Assembly (NCBI RefSeq): GCF_002251365.1
Contig: NZ_NPJH01000079.1
Coordinates: forward strand, 161,186 to 225,185
Direction: 5' to 3'
Length of the DNA: 64,000 bases
From: Prevotella sp. P3-122
GTDB lineage: Bacteria; Bacteroidota; Bacteroidia; Bacteroidales; Bacteroidaceae
Each line of letters starts with the position of its first letter. The stretch's first letter is position 1. The notes beneath the pieces were generated by a model that saw only the letters and a list, made by a program, of their open reading frames with translations, did no database searches and was not told the origin of the DNA. Position numbers and translations under genes: made by a program. This document shows positions 1 to 8,130 of the stretch, piece after piece.

Positions 1-1299
1 CTCCAGCATGGCAACGTTAAACACTGCCGGCTCGTAAACCATATCACACGATCTAAGCAACGGACGAGCCAGTTCTATTGTATTCCCGTCAACAATGCGG
101 TTCACTTCAACAAGCCATTGGTAGGAAGGAGCCTCTTCCACTCCTGCCCTAAGAGCGGTTTTCCATTCTGGGCGCAGTTTCTCTACTCCCAATATATCTT
201 TTATCAGATTGCCGTCCAAAGAGGTGTTGTACAAGCCTAACATAATGTATCTTCCAACCTTAGAGCTGTCTGCTACCCGCAGAAGCCTACTGCCTTTTGG
301 TGACTCTTCGATGACCGAAGTACAGTATTCTGGGGTAAGGATAGAGCCATCACTACCCGGATCTGACAACGAGTTGCTTTGCGAAAACCCTATCTTGCGT
401 TTACGGAACTGCAACCCGAAAAATTCGTTGCTTGGCTGCAGTGCCTCTCCTGTGGTAATAAAAAATGGAGACAGCCATGGGTTCTTCTTTCCACACGACG
501 TAGGTCCGCAAGACACAAGTTCTGTCAATAAATGTCCGTTGCTGTCGGTTTCGCCTTCAATATGAATGTTGGAATAGTTTATCTGCAGGAAGTTTCCACG
601 ACTTTTATTGAACAGATATCTCCCTTTAGGAAAAAAGACATGTCCGCCACCTTCCCTACCAACCTTATTAATAAGGTCTTGTACTTTAGATGTCAGATCT
701 TCATTCGTGCCAGGCAATATCCCGTAATCTTTAACATTAAACACAATCTGCGTATCTGTATTTCGTTTGCATCCTGCATAAGAAAAGTCGGGTATCTCGC
801 CACAATAATCTACCGCATCCTGCTCCGGAATGACTTTCTCTGTTTTTCGTGAAAACAGGTATTCCAGACACAAATCCTTCTTGTGTGGTATTCCAAATGT
901 AACATTACGCAAATACACCCCCATAAGGACGAACGGGAAAAACGGCATCCTGTTGCCGTACGCCATTGATGATATAAGATACGAAATAAGCCCAACGTAA
1001 GCGAAGCGAAATGTCCACGACACAAAGGGCGTCAATGTATTCATGCGTGAAAGCACAAATTCAGCAAAGAATATGAAAGTCAATAATGCCGCGGAAAAAA
1101 CCAGTAATACCGTTATGCTGCAAAAACAGATATCATGGAACATCAAAGCAAGCGATACTAACGATGATACATAAGTAACCGACTGAGCTTTCCCGACAGA
1201 TATATTATATCTGCCTGTAAGCAAACACAATTCCCTCAACAGTATCTGGAAGCCTATGAAAAAGGCTGCCATACACATTATTGAATATAAATATATCAT
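1..1299 (-). CDS. membrane-anchored right-handed beta-helix (pectate-lyase-like) protein, 3' end cut by window edge
   Basis: An open frame of 433 codons runs from ATG at 1299 down to base 1 without a stop, so the C-terminus lies outside the window. About the first 130 residues are hydrophobic with roughly four likely membrane segments. From about residue 165 the sequence turns soluble and has the start of a pectate-lyase/GH28-type beta-helix: FNVKDYG, a GREGGGHVFFPKGRY segment, then repeated beta-strand-like stretches. The family usually acts on acidic or branched polysaccharides. It starts 26 bp after the GH16 gene stop, so the two are probably cotranscribed in an exopolysaccharide locus. 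Membrane segments fused ahead of a beta-helix are unusual. The translation is read directly; the substrate is unknown. Confidence 0.8.
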   Translation of the reverse strand, partial: MIYLYSIMCMAAFFIGFQILLRELCLLTGRYNISVGKAQSVTYVSSLVSLALMFHDICFCSITVLLVFSAALLTFIFFAEFVLSRMNTLTPFVSWTFRFAYVGLISYLISSMAYGNRMPFFPFVLMGVYLRNVTFGIPHKKDLCLEYLFSRKTEKVIPEQDAVDYCGEIPDFSYAGCKRNTDTQIVFNVKDYGILPGTNEDLTSKVQDLINKVGREGGGHVFFPKGRYLFNKSRGNFLQINYSNIHIEGETDSNGHLLTELVSCGPTSCGKKNPWLSPFFITTGEALQPSNEFFGLQFRKRKIGFSQSNSLSDPGSDGSILTPEYCTSVIEESPKGSRLLRVADSSKVGRYIMLGLYNTSLDGNLIKDILGVEKLRPEWKTALRAGVEEAPSYQWLVEVNRIVDGNTIELARPLLRSCDMVYEPAVFNVAMLE

Positions 1300-1325
1300 A
1301 TTATTCTTAGTTATATGCCGTAAGT

Positions 1326-2156
1326 CTATTCTATTTTTTGATACACCTTTATCCAGTCAAAGAGCGTTTCATACGTATGGGTAACATCTGGTATCATGCC
1401 ATGAGCACCTTCACCAACACTTTGATTAAGTATTAGAAAAAAAGGATAATCGAAAGTCCATTGTCCCTTGTCCAATAATGTCTTGTCAGTAGATTTAACA
1501 TAGACATGAACAAGTTCCCCATCGACAAACCATTTTATGCTGTTGGCATCCCATTCTATGCCGTACACATGCCATTTTTCCGGATTTACCCGTTTCTCTC
1601 CGTGATTACTCCTCCTGTACTTAGCATCACTCAACGTCAGTTTTGTATGTGCGGAATGGGCTGTTTCCCTCTTGTCACCGAATACCTCGACAATGTCTAT
1701 TTCCCCATAAGGTATTGACGGGTCTTTATATTCATAGTTCTTCATCCAAACAGCCGGGAAATTACCTTTGTGATTTTTGGTTTTCATCCTGACCTCCACC
1801 TTGCCATAAATGAAAGAATAGGTGTTCCTGGTTTCTATAGCCCCAGTGAGCATCCTCGCCGTGTCGTTTTTCTCCTTTCTGTTAGGAATAGCCCTGCACA
1901 CTAATTTTCCATTCCTTATAAACACCACTTCCTCATTGTCACTAATCCACCTGCTCCAAAGACTATTAGTTCTTTTTGCACGTTTCCATTTCACAGAGTC
2001 AGGCTGACTGCCATTAGGAAGATTGAAATCATCGAAGAAAACAAGTTTGTACTCATAATCGTTTGCCAATCCAATGCTCTTCGGCAAAGGCTCGGTAAAC
2101 GACAATGTCATCAATGATGCCAGAACGCTAATTGTAAAATGTGTTTTCTTGCCCAT
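1326..2156 (-). CDS. secreted glycoside hydrolase family 16 (beta-glucanase-like)
   Basis: 276 residues from ATG 2156. A longer frame reaches 2204 but begins with GTG and lacks a signal there, whereas MGKKTHFTISVLASLMTLSF at 2156 is a plausible signal sequence. The GH16 catalytic signature is present as EIDIVE (E152, D154 and E157 of this start), followed by VFG, with the usual WHVYGIEWDANSIKWFVDG segment downstream and a terminal FDWIKVYQ strand. GH16 enzymes cut beta-1,3/1,4-glucans, galactans or related polymers. Next to polysaccharide glycosyltransferases it may trim or release the cell's own exopolysaccharide. The family is confident; the substrate is not. Confidence 0.9.
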   Translation of the reverse strand: MGKKTHFTISVLASLMTLSFTEPLPKSIGLANDYEYKLVFFDDFNLPNGSQPDSVKWKRAKRTNSLWSRWISDNEEVVFIRNGKLVCRAIPNRKEKNDTARMLTGAIETRNTYSFIYGKVEVRMKTKNHKGNFPAVWMKNYEYKDPSIPYGEIDIVEVFGDKRETAHSAHTKLTLSDAKYRRSNHGEKRVNPEKWHVYGIEWDANSIKWFVDGELVHVYVKSTDKTLLDKGQWTFDYPFFLILNQSVGEGAHGMIPDVTHTYETLFDWIKVYQKIE

Positions 2157-2273
2157 AATTTCTACAAAGGTATTGATAATATACTTGATTCCAAACTCTT
2201 TCACGCTTTTTAACGCTGATTAATCGACATATAACGACATGCCATTTCAGTTCTCGTAAAAACAAGGATTTTA

Positions 2274-2305
2274 TTTTGCCATTCCACTCTTTTGCACTAT
2301 CTTTG
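2274..2305 (+). promoter_or_regulatory. Bacteroidetes-type promoter for the GT2 gene
   Basis: TATCTTTG at 2298-2305 matches the -7 consensus TAnnTTTG. A TTTTG at 2274-2278 lies at a suitable distance for the -33 element. Transcription would begin near 2312, which excludes the longer frame starting at 2276 and supports ATG 2327. Confidence 0.7.
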
Positions 2306-2326
2306 CACAACAAAACAAAAAACGCA

Positions 2327-3121
2327 ATGATAGAAGGCTTAGTATCAGTCATCATGCCGACATACAATTCGGGCAAATTCCTTGCAGAAAGTATTGAAAG
2401 CATACTGAACCAGACATACAAACATTTAGAACTACTAATCACCGATGACTGTTCTTCAGATGAAGACACGATCAACCTCCTTGCGAAATACCAAAAGGAG
2501 GATAATCGTGTAAGGGTTGTATCTCTCAAGCAAAATAGTGGTCCTGGAGTAGCAAGGAACCATTCAATAGAAAGAGCACAAGGACAATATATAGCTTTCT
2601 GTGACAGCGATGACAGATGGATGCCAAACAAATTGGAAATACAGCTGGCAACGATGACGAAAACAGGCAAGGCTCTATGCTGCTCGTCATACATTATCTG
2701 CGATGACAACAACAACAATATCGGAATAAACATCTCTCCATCCCGTATAACATTCGGCATGATGAAATGCGACAACAAAGTAGGATGTCTTACGGCCATA
2801 TACGACGTAAAGGCCTTAGGCAGGAAATATTACATGCCGATAATTCGCAAAAGACAGGATTGGGCTTTGTTCTTAAGCATTACAAAAGACTGCAAGGAAG
2901 CATGTGGTATCAAGGAGCCATTGGCTTACTATAGAAAGCGTTCCAACTCTGTATCAAGCCGCAAACTGTCACTTGTGAAATATAACATAGCAGTATACCG
3001 CCAATGTCTCGGCTTCAGCAAAACCAAATCATTATCATATTTCTTTTTCTGTTTTCTTCCCACCTACACGGCTAAAAGGCTGAAACAGAAAGTTGATTCT
3101 TTTAAATTCACACGTTTCTAA
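2327..3121 (+). CDS. family 2 glycosyltransferase
   Basis: 264 residues. The start at 2327 follows the promoter at 2298 and puts the GT-A fold at the N-terminus: VSVIMPTYN (nucleotide-binding strand), then ITDDCSSD, GPGVARN and the metal-binding CDSDD near residue 90. RQDWALFL near residue 180 resembles the acceptor/catalytic (E/Q)D box of GT2. The C-terminus is basic and hydrophobic, which may hold it at the inner membrane. It probably adds a sugar to an undecaprenyl-linked repeat unit. The phosphoglycosyltransferase that would start such a unit lies 64 bp downstream on the same strand. Donor and acceptor cannot be read from sequence. Confidence 0.9.
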   Translation: MIEGLVSVIMPTYNSGKFLAESIESILNQTYKHLELLITDDCSSDEDTINLLAKYQKEDNRVRVVSLKQNSGPGVARNHSIERAQGQYIAFCDSDDRWMPNKLEIQLATMTKTGKALCCSSYIICDDNNNNIGINISPSRITFGMMKCDNKVGCLTAIYDVKALGRKYYMPIIRKRQDWALFLSITKDCKEACGIKEPLAYYRKRSNSVSSRKLSLVKYNIAVYRQCLGFSKTKSLSYFFFCFLPTYTAKRLKQKVDSFKFTRF

Positions 3122-3185
3122 TATTTTTTGGTAAATTCATGCAATATGTTCCACTATCATGCGTTAATAAAATAAACAAATAATA

Positions 3186-3854
3186 ATGGAACAAGTAATA
3201 ACGATGGTTTTACCGAAATATAACAACGAGAAGGGGGACATGCGTTTCATCGAGGACGGGATGAACGAGGTGGAGCGCAACATAAAACGCATCGGCGACT
3301 TTGTCATTGCAGCCATAAGTCTCGTGGTTTTCTCACCTTTGTTTCTCGTATGCTACATAGCCGTAAGACGGGAGGACGGCGGGCCTGCAATATTCAAACA
3401 GGAGAGACTGGGAAGGTTCGGACGACCGTTCTACATCTACAAGTTCAGAAGCATGAGGGTGGACGCCGAGAAGGACGGGCCTGCACTCTACCAGCATGAG
3501 CGTGATGACCGCATGACAAAGGTGGGCAAGTTCCTTAGGGAACATCATCTTGACGAGCTGCCTCAGCTATACAACGTCCTGATAGGCGACATGGCATTCA
3601 TAGGTCCCCGTCCTGAGCGCAAGTACTATATCGACCAGATTATGGAACACGACCCACGCTACCGCTATCTGTACCAGATACGTCCGGGCGTAACATCCTA
3701 TGCTACTCTGTACAATGGCTACACAGACACCATGGAGAAGATGCTCCGGCGGCTTGAGCTCGACCTGTATTACCTTGAGCACCGCTCATGGTGGTTCGAC
3801 ATCAAGATACTCTTTAAGACATTCATCAATATCGTATTCGGAAAGAAGTTCTAA
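3186..3854 (+). CDS. monotopic phosphoglycosyltransferase (bacterial sugar transferase)
   Basis: 222 residues of the PF02397 type: one re-entrant membrane helix (RIGDFVIAAISLVVFSPLFL), then FKQERLGRFGRPFYIYKFRSM, HHLDELPQLYNVLIGDMAFIG and PRPE, which are the family blocks holding the catalytic Asp-Glu pair (here D-E of LDELPQ). It transfers a sugar-1-phosphate from a nucleotide sugar to undecaprenyl phosphate, the first step of capsule or exopolysaccharide repeat-unit assembly. It lacks the large N-terminal polytopic domain of WbaP, so it is the small form. A terminator at 3861-3885 ends the transcript. Confidence 0.93.
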   Translation: MEQVITMVLPKYNNEKGDMRFIEDGMNEVERNIKRIGDFVIAAISLVVFSPLFLVCYIAVRREDGGPAIFKQERLGRFGRPFYIYKFRSMRVDAEKDGPALYQHERDDRMTKVGKFLREHHLDELPQLYNVLIGDMAFIGPRPERKYYIDQIMEHDPRYRYLYQIRPGVTSYATLYNGYTDTMEKMLRRLELDLYYLEHRSWWFDIKILFKTFINIVFGKKF

Positions 3855-3860
3855 TAATAT

Positions 3861-3885
3861 AAGGTGAGGGACAAATCCTCACCTT
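3861..3885 (+). terminator. intrinsic terminator after the phosphoglycosyltransferase
   Basis: A perfect 9-bp stem AAGGTGAGG / CCTCACCTT with a 7-nt loop, followed by TTATTG. Confidence 0.75.
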
Positions 3886-3904
3886 TTATTGTCTCTCTAA
3901 GGTT

Positions 3905-3975
3905 GGAAGCGAATACTTTGCGTGAGCAGATGCAAAGCTTTGCGTTGGCACATGCAATGCTTTGCGTCTGAGATG
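3905..3975. repeat. short tandem GCAAAGCTTTGCG repeat
   Basis: Three imperfect units of about 21 bp, each built on a CTTTGCGT core (ACTTTGCGTGAG, GCAAAGCTTTGCGTTGG, GCAATGCTTTGCGTCTG). The same words occur in reverse orientation inside the 208-bp MITE-like element at 45059-45266. The rest of the 3886-4080 gap shows no gene. Confidence 0.6.
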
Positions 3976-4080
3976 GGCAAAGTTGGCACGGAAATCGTCA
4001 GTCCTATTCCGGACAAGATAAAATGGAGGAAAGACTCACCACACATGGCACGGTAGCCCCCAGAATATATCTGCTGAAGC

Positions 4081-4524
4081 TCAGAACTTCTTCAAGTTCA
4101 GCCTCAAGGTTTCAGACCTCAGTATCATTTTCTTGCCGTCGATAGCCTCAACGGCAAAGGTCTCCTCAAGGCTGTTGATACCATATGGGGCAAGGACTTT
4201 GACATCTTCCACTACAGGGTCGCCTTCCCTTCTGTCAGATACAAGAGGATCATACAGATAGAGAGAGCCGTCTGCCTGACGGAAGGAGAAGATGAATTTG
4301 GAGCCCGTAGTCTTGTTGCTTACTTCGAGCAGCTTTACCTGTACCGACCAGAACAGTTTCTCGTTGCTTACGTCGAGCGTTCCTCCTGTTGCCAGGGTGT
4401 CGATATGCTCAAGATGCCAAAAGCCGTCTATCTTGCCGTTGTCGTGGCTTTCTATCTCGCAAGCTGTTAGAGTTCCGAGTGCGAGTGTGGCGATTGCGAT
4501 ATATTTTGAGATATTTTTCTTCAT
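4081..4524 (-). CDS. small lipocalin-like lipoprotein next to wzi
   Basis: 147 residues with a lipoprotein signal ending ALGTLTAC. The mature part has IDGFWHLEHIDT near its start, the usual opening strand of Bacteroidetes lipocalin-like DUFs (GxWxL), followed by alternating strands, so a small beta-barrel or sandwich is likely. It resembles the DUF4847 group, but that assignment is from memory. It begins 19 bp after the wzi-like gene stop and is probably cotranscribed, suggesting a role in capsule or exopolysaccharide export at the outer membrane. Function is unproven. Confidence 0.75.
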   Translation of the reverse strand: MKKNISKYIAIATLALGTLTACEIESHDNGKIDGFWHLEHIDTLATGGTLDVSNEKLFWSVQVKLLEVSNKTTGSKFIFSFRQADGSLYLYDPLVSDRREGDPVVEDVKVLAPYGINSLEETFAVEAIDGKKMILRSETLRLNLKKF

Positions 4525-4543
4525 TGTGTTCTTTTGCCTGGGT

Positions 4544-6112
4544 TTATCTTAATAATCCGCATTTACGTATCGTGAGTTGGAAGCCTGCATTGTCGCCAAG
4601 CAGCTTGCCGAAGTCCATGCCGTAGGCTGCCGACACGCTCCATTTCTTCGAGAACGAGTATTCCGCCTCAGCCATCACGCTGACGTTGGTCTGTTTCTTC
4701 GTGAACGGTTCCTCATAGGTTCCGTAACCGTCCTGATATGTAGCGAGCAGGCGATAGCCAAGCCTTTCTGTTGGTGCCCCGCTGATGCCTATATGGTATG
4801 CCTTGAAGCGGTTGTCGGAAAAGATGATTCTTCCGTCCTCATTATATATAGGTGAGCGGTAGAGCGGATTGCCCATAGCCTGTCCCCAGTGTTGCCAACC
4901 GGTATAGATATAGTGGTTGTAGAAGTTGTCGTTGCCACCCACGTGCACCTGGTTGTTCTGCGTGTGGTCGTGGTAAATCGGTCCGCTCTGGTATTTGGTA
5001 TTGATATACTCCACTACGATGTCCCTTACCCACCGGTTGTACTTGAAGTTGAGCTCCACTCCGAGGAGCCAGTCGGTGAGGTCGTAGAGTATGAACTTAC
5101 GTTTCTTCTTCACATTCCACTCCTCACCCGTTCCGTAACCGTCGTAGTCAATCAGGAACATGGACGAATGGTCTTCGAAATACTTGTCGGCATAGAAAGA
5201 GAACTTCCAGGTATCGGCATCGTAGTTCAGTCGTGCTACCCAGCTGCCGAGGTGGTTTCCTTCCGCATTCTGATATATGGTAGACATCTCCGGAGCATCT
5301 CCTCCGCCTGGTATCAGAGCCTTGAACATGCCCTTCAGGCCTCCGTTGTTCTTCACGACAGTCTCTTTGCCAGCAGCATCAAACATGTGGCTTGTTCCAC
5401 CGAATTGTGTCGCCATTTCCAGTCCAAGCTCAAGCGAGAGTGGCATGAAGCGGTCTGGATTGCCTATCATTATGTAGCCCGCCTTGCTGTGGTAGAGCAC
5501 GCCATCGGCATATTTGCTCTGCCTGTTTGTGAATGAATGCTGCCAGTTGTCATCGGTCATCTTTCCGTACGCGATATGTCCTTTCAAGCGTATCATCCCA
5601 TTGCCAAAGGGCAATACCCAATAGTCAGGCAACGCCAGCCTGACCTGTGGCACCGGCCGGGCATTGATGCCGAGAGTCTGTGAGCCGCTACTGAGCTTGT
5701 TGTTTTTCAGTTCCATAAGATAATGCTTGCTGCCTACCGTAAGCACGCCATGCAGCCAGCGTGCCTCAACAAAAGCCTGCTGAACGACGATGTTGCTGGT
5801 ATAATTGTACGCCGCAGCCATGTCAAGTCCATAGCCTATTCCCCACCTGCGGGCAGAGTCTGACTGCAACGGTCGTATGACTGCTGCGCGGAAATAGCCA
5901 TTGCTTTCTTCCAGAGAACTGAGTCCATATTTATTAGCATTGAGCCATAATGGGGTCTTATCCTTTGATACGGATGCCTGAGTCTCCACCATATACGATA
6001 TATTGTCCTTCAAGTCCAACTTCTCCCCTTCAGCACCATGCATCCAAGAGTGCTGGGCGTGGCCAGCAAGAGAAGCGAACAAGGAAAGACAAGTCAACAA
6101 ATAATGTTTCAT
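4544..6112 (-). CDS. capsule assembly Wzi-family outer-membrane protein
   Basis: 522 residues with a signal peptide (MKHYLLTCLSLFASLAGHAQ), then a series of amphipathic strands rich in Tyr/Trp/Gly ending in an aromatic-rich strand, as in an outer-membrane barrel. Segments such as PLWLNANKYGLSSLEE, KHYLMELKNNKLSSGSQTLGINARPVPQVRLA and the C-terminal AEYSFSKKWSVSAAYGMDFG are typical of Bacteroidetes Wzi homologues. Wzi anchors capsule or exopolysaccharide at the cell surface, which fits the GT genes across the terminator. It is transcribed away from 6315 with a shared 200-bp upstream region. Confidence 0.85.
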   Translation of the reverse strand: MKHYLLTCLSLFASLAGHAQHSWMHGAEGEKLDLKDNISYMVETQASVSKDKTPLWLNANKYGLSSLEESNGYFRAAVIRPLQSDSARRWGIGYGLDMAAAYNYTSNIVVQQAFVEARWLHGVLTVGSKHYLMELKNNKLSSGSQTLGINARPVPQVRLALPDYWVLPFGNGMIRLKGHIAYGKMTDDNWQHSFTNRQSKYADGVLYHSKAGYIMIGNPDRFMPLSLELGLEMATQFGGTSHMFDAAGKETVVKNNGGLKGMFKALIPGGGDAPEMSTIYQNAEGNHLGSWVARLNYDADTWKFSFYADKYFEDHSSMFLIDYDGYGTGEEWNVKKKRKFILYDLTDWLLGVELNFKYNRWVRDIVVEYINTKYQSGPIYHDHTQNNQVHVGGNDNFYNHYIYTGWQHWGQAMGNPLYRSPIYNEDGRIIFSDNRFKAYHIGISGAPTERLGYRLLATYQDGYGTYEEPFTKKQTNVSVMAEAEYSFSKKWSVSAAYGMDFGKLLGDNAGFQLTIRKCGLLR

Positions 6113-6182
6113 CCCTTTAATGCGTTATATATAATATAACGTAAGGAAAAAGCACATATTGCACCAGCAGATAACTTTGTTT

Positions 6183-6247
6183 AGGGATTTTCCCCCTATC
6201 GTTTAGGGAATTTCCCTTTTTAGCTTGAAAACTATGTGCTATCTTTG
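6183..6247 (+). promoter_or_regulatory. paired TAGGGA..TTCCC sites and -7 box upstream of the Ser-repeat protein
   Basis: Two copies of a partly palindromic word, AGGGATTTTCCCCC at 6183-6196 and TAGGGAATTTCCCT at 6204-6217, repeat with about 21-bp spacing. The second ends 23 bp before the -7 box TATCTTTG (6240-6247). The same arrangement precedes the genes at 21124 (minus) and 44286 (plus). Two direct sites two helical turns apart are typical of LytTR-type regulators, but the factor is unknown. Confidence 0.6.
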
Positions 6248-6314
6248 CAACATCAAAGAATTAATTAACGGTCTCTTGGAGATCACAAGTCGAACAAATA
6301 AAAACTCTATAGAT

Positions 6315-7376
6315 ATGAAAAAGTTACTTTTAGCCCTTGTGGCACTGTTCACGCTGACTACTTCAGCTTCAGCAATGAGTTACGAGCAAGCTCGCGAAAG
6401 AGCATTGTTCCTCACCGACAAGATGGCATACGAGCTCAATCTCACCGACGACCAGTATGAGGCCGCCTATGAAGTGAACCTTGACTATCTGATGGGTATC
6501 AACGACTATAACGACCTGTACGGAGCATACTGGAGACAGCGCAACCTCGACTTCAGCTACATCCTGCTCGACTGGCAGTACAGAGCTTTCTGCGCAGCCT
6601 CTTATTTCTACCGTCCTCTCTACTGGGATGCCGGATGCTGGCACTTCGCAATATATGCCCGCTATCCACACCGCCACTACTTCTACTTTGGCCGTCCTCA
6701 CTTCTACACAGTATACAGAGGCGGACACAGCTGGAGAATGAACGGAGGGAAGTCATGGTATTACGGCAGAACATATGGTGCTCCGGCAAGGGGTACAAGA
6801 AACCACTCAGGCATGCGCGACGGCTTTAAGAGAGGCGACTACGGACGCGGCTACCAGAGCAACCAGCCCTCACGCGACAACAACTACCGTCAGCATGGCA
6901 CACAGAACGGCAACCGCCAGACAGGCAACGGCAACCGCTCGTTTGGCAACAGCAACCGCCAGAGCAGCACTCGCACAACAACCACCGCCCCCAATAACGG
7001 CAGTTCGTCAGGCCATCGCTCGTTTGGAGGAAGTCGCAGCAACACATCATCTCCATCGACAACAGCTCCAAAGAAGACCTTCACTCCCAGCACCAGCACG
7101 TCAGGCTCCCGCTCCTTCGGCATAGGCAGCAGCTCATCAAGCACACGCTCCTTCGGTGGAGGCAGCAGCTCATCAAGCACACGATCTTTCGGTGGAGGCA
7201 GCAGCTCATCAAGCACACGCTCGTTCGGCAGCAGCAGCTCATCAAGCACACGCTCTTTCGGTGTAGGCAGCAGCTCGTCAAGCACACGCTCTTTTGGTGG
7301 AGGCAGCAGCTCATCAAGCACACGCTCTTCAGGTGGAAGCTCAAGCAACGGCAGCCGTTTCGGAGGCAGAAGATAA
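6315..7376 (+). CDS. secreted protein with Tyr/Trp-rich N-domain and Ser-rich C-terminal repeats
   Basis: 353 residues from ATG 6315. The longer frame from 6225 starts upstream of the -7 box at 6240 and is rejected. The signal peptide is MKKLLLALVALFTLTTSASA. Residues about 20-75 form a helix-rich segment (ALFLTDKMAYELNLTDDQYEAAYEVN), reminiscent of Spy/CpxP-like helices. Residues 75-160 are rich in Tyr, Trp, Phe and His. The remainder is low complexity, first Asn/Gln/Arg/Gly, then six near-identical SSSSSTRSFGGG units encoded by 33-39 bp DNA repeats. The repeat number could vary by slippage. Function is unknown; a surface or extracellular role is inferred from the signal peptide and composition. 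Confidence 0.8.
   Translation: MKKLLLALVALFTLTTSASAMSYEQARERALFLTDKMAYELNLTDDQYEAAYEVNLDYLMGINDYNDLYGAYWRQRNLDFSYILLDWQYRAFCAASYFYRPLYWDAGCWHFAIYARYPHRHYFYFGRPHFYTVYRGGHSWRMNGGKSWYYGRTYGAPARGTRNHSGMRDGFKRGDYGRGYQSNQPSRDNNYRQHGTQNGNRQTGNGNRSFGNSNRQSSTRTTTTAPNNGSSSGHRSFGGSRSNTSSPSTTAPKKTFTPSTSTSGSRSFGIGSSSSSTRSFGGGSSSSSTRSFGGGSSSSSTRSFGSSSSSSTRSFGVGSSSSSTRSFGGGSSSSSTRSSGGSSSNGSRFGGRR
7125..7336 (+). repeat. tandem ~36-bp coding repeat (Ser-rich)
   Basis: Six tandem units starting GGCAGCAGCTCATCAAGC, mostly 36 bp with one shorter and one altered unit, all in frame inside the secreted-protein gene. Third-position differences between units show the array is not newly expanded. Confidence 0.85.
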
Positions 7377-7432
7377 CACTCCTCCTACCATCAGGGAATG
7401 TTATAACACATACTCTTATAGATTTAGAAAAA

Positions 7433-7480
7433 AATGGGTCATATCACACGCTCTACTAAAGAGTGTTGATATGGCCCATT
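7433..7480 (-). terminator. terminator of the histidine phosphatase gene
   Basis: A 22-bp imperfect stem (AATGGGTCATATCA.. / ..TGATATGGCCCATT) with a small loop. Read on the minus strand it is followed by a run of seven T, so it terminates the minus-strand gene 7522-8034. It may also stop the plus-strand gene from the left. Confidence 0.7.
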
Positions 7481-7521
7481 CACTGCTTACAAGCAGCATG
7501 TAAAAAGTTTCTTCTACATTA

Positions 7522-8034
7522 TTATAACATTATTATTCTCACATCTGCATTCATCATTTTTGGAATCTCGTTCATAGGCTTGCCAAGATGCACGCTCTGA
7601 ACAGCCTTATTGATGATGCCATGGCCAACAGCCAGAACGGTCTTGCCAGGATATTCCTTCTTTATCCAGTTCAGGAAGCGGCGTGCCCGCTCCTTCATCT
7701 GTCCTGTTGTCTCAATGTCGTCTGGCCACACCTTATCCTTCAAGTCAGGAATAAACAACCCCGTGAAGCTACCCCAGTCACGCTCACGCAGCAAAGGGGT
7801 TGTGACAACTGGCTTGCCATGAGGTTCGGCAATAATCTCACAAGTTTGCCAAGCCCTCCTAAGGTCGCTGGAGACAAACACATCAATATGCTCACCTTCC
7901 ATCTTCTCCGCAAGTTCCCTTGCCTGTCGACATCCTTGCTCATTCAGTTTTCCAGGCGTTTGTCCCTGCAAAATCTGGTTGACGTTGTCTTCCGTTTCCC
8001 CGTGTCTTACCAAATACAATCTTGTTGTCTGCAT
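7522..8034 (-). CDS. histidine phosphatase (phosphoglycerate-mutase-like)
   Basis: 170 residues. The catalytic RHG motif is at the start (LYLVRHGETEDN) and the second catalytic His is in AVGHGIINKAV near residue 140, with an acidic ERDWGSFTG segment between. This is the short bacterial PGM/CobC-like branch, which hydrolyses small phosphoesters; the substrate cannot be told. A -7 box TACTTTTG (8065-8058, minus) lies just upstream, so it is monocistronic and divergent from the DUF308 gene. Confidence 0.9.
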   Translation of the reverse strand: MQTTRLYLVRHGETEDNVNQILQGQTPGKLNEQGCRQARELAEKMEGEHIDVFVSSDLRRAWQTCEIIAEPHGKPVVTTPLLRERDWGSFTGLFIPDLKDKVWPDDIETTGQMKERARRFLNWIKKEYPGKTVLAVGHGIINKAVQSVHLGKPMNEIPKMMNADVRIIML

Positions 8035-8057
8035 GTTAATAATCTATATACACGATG

Positions 8058-8106
8058 CAAAAGTACAAAAAATAATTGCTACGACAAGAATTTGTTTGTA
8101 TTTTTG
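8058..8106. promoter_or_regulatory. divergent promoter pair
   Basis: TACTTTTG on the minus strand (8065-8058) serves the histidine phosphatase, and TATTTTTG at 8099-8106 on the plus strand serves the DUF308 membrane protein. Both fit TAnnTTTG followed by C. Confidence 0.65.
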
Positions 8107-8130
8107 CACTCACACAAGATAGTTTTAATT

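Noticed and set aside
4889..5536. 215-codon open frame on the plus strand
   Set aside because: Antisense to the Wzi-like gene, Val-rich, no motif.
6826..7071. Cys-rich frame opposite the Ser-repeat gene
   Set aside because: The Cys content comes from reading the Ser/Arg repeat codons backwards.
7588..8130. Long upstream extension of the DUF308 gene
   Set aside because: It overlaps the well-supported histidine phosphatase on the other strand, and a -7 box at 8099 places the start at 8131.
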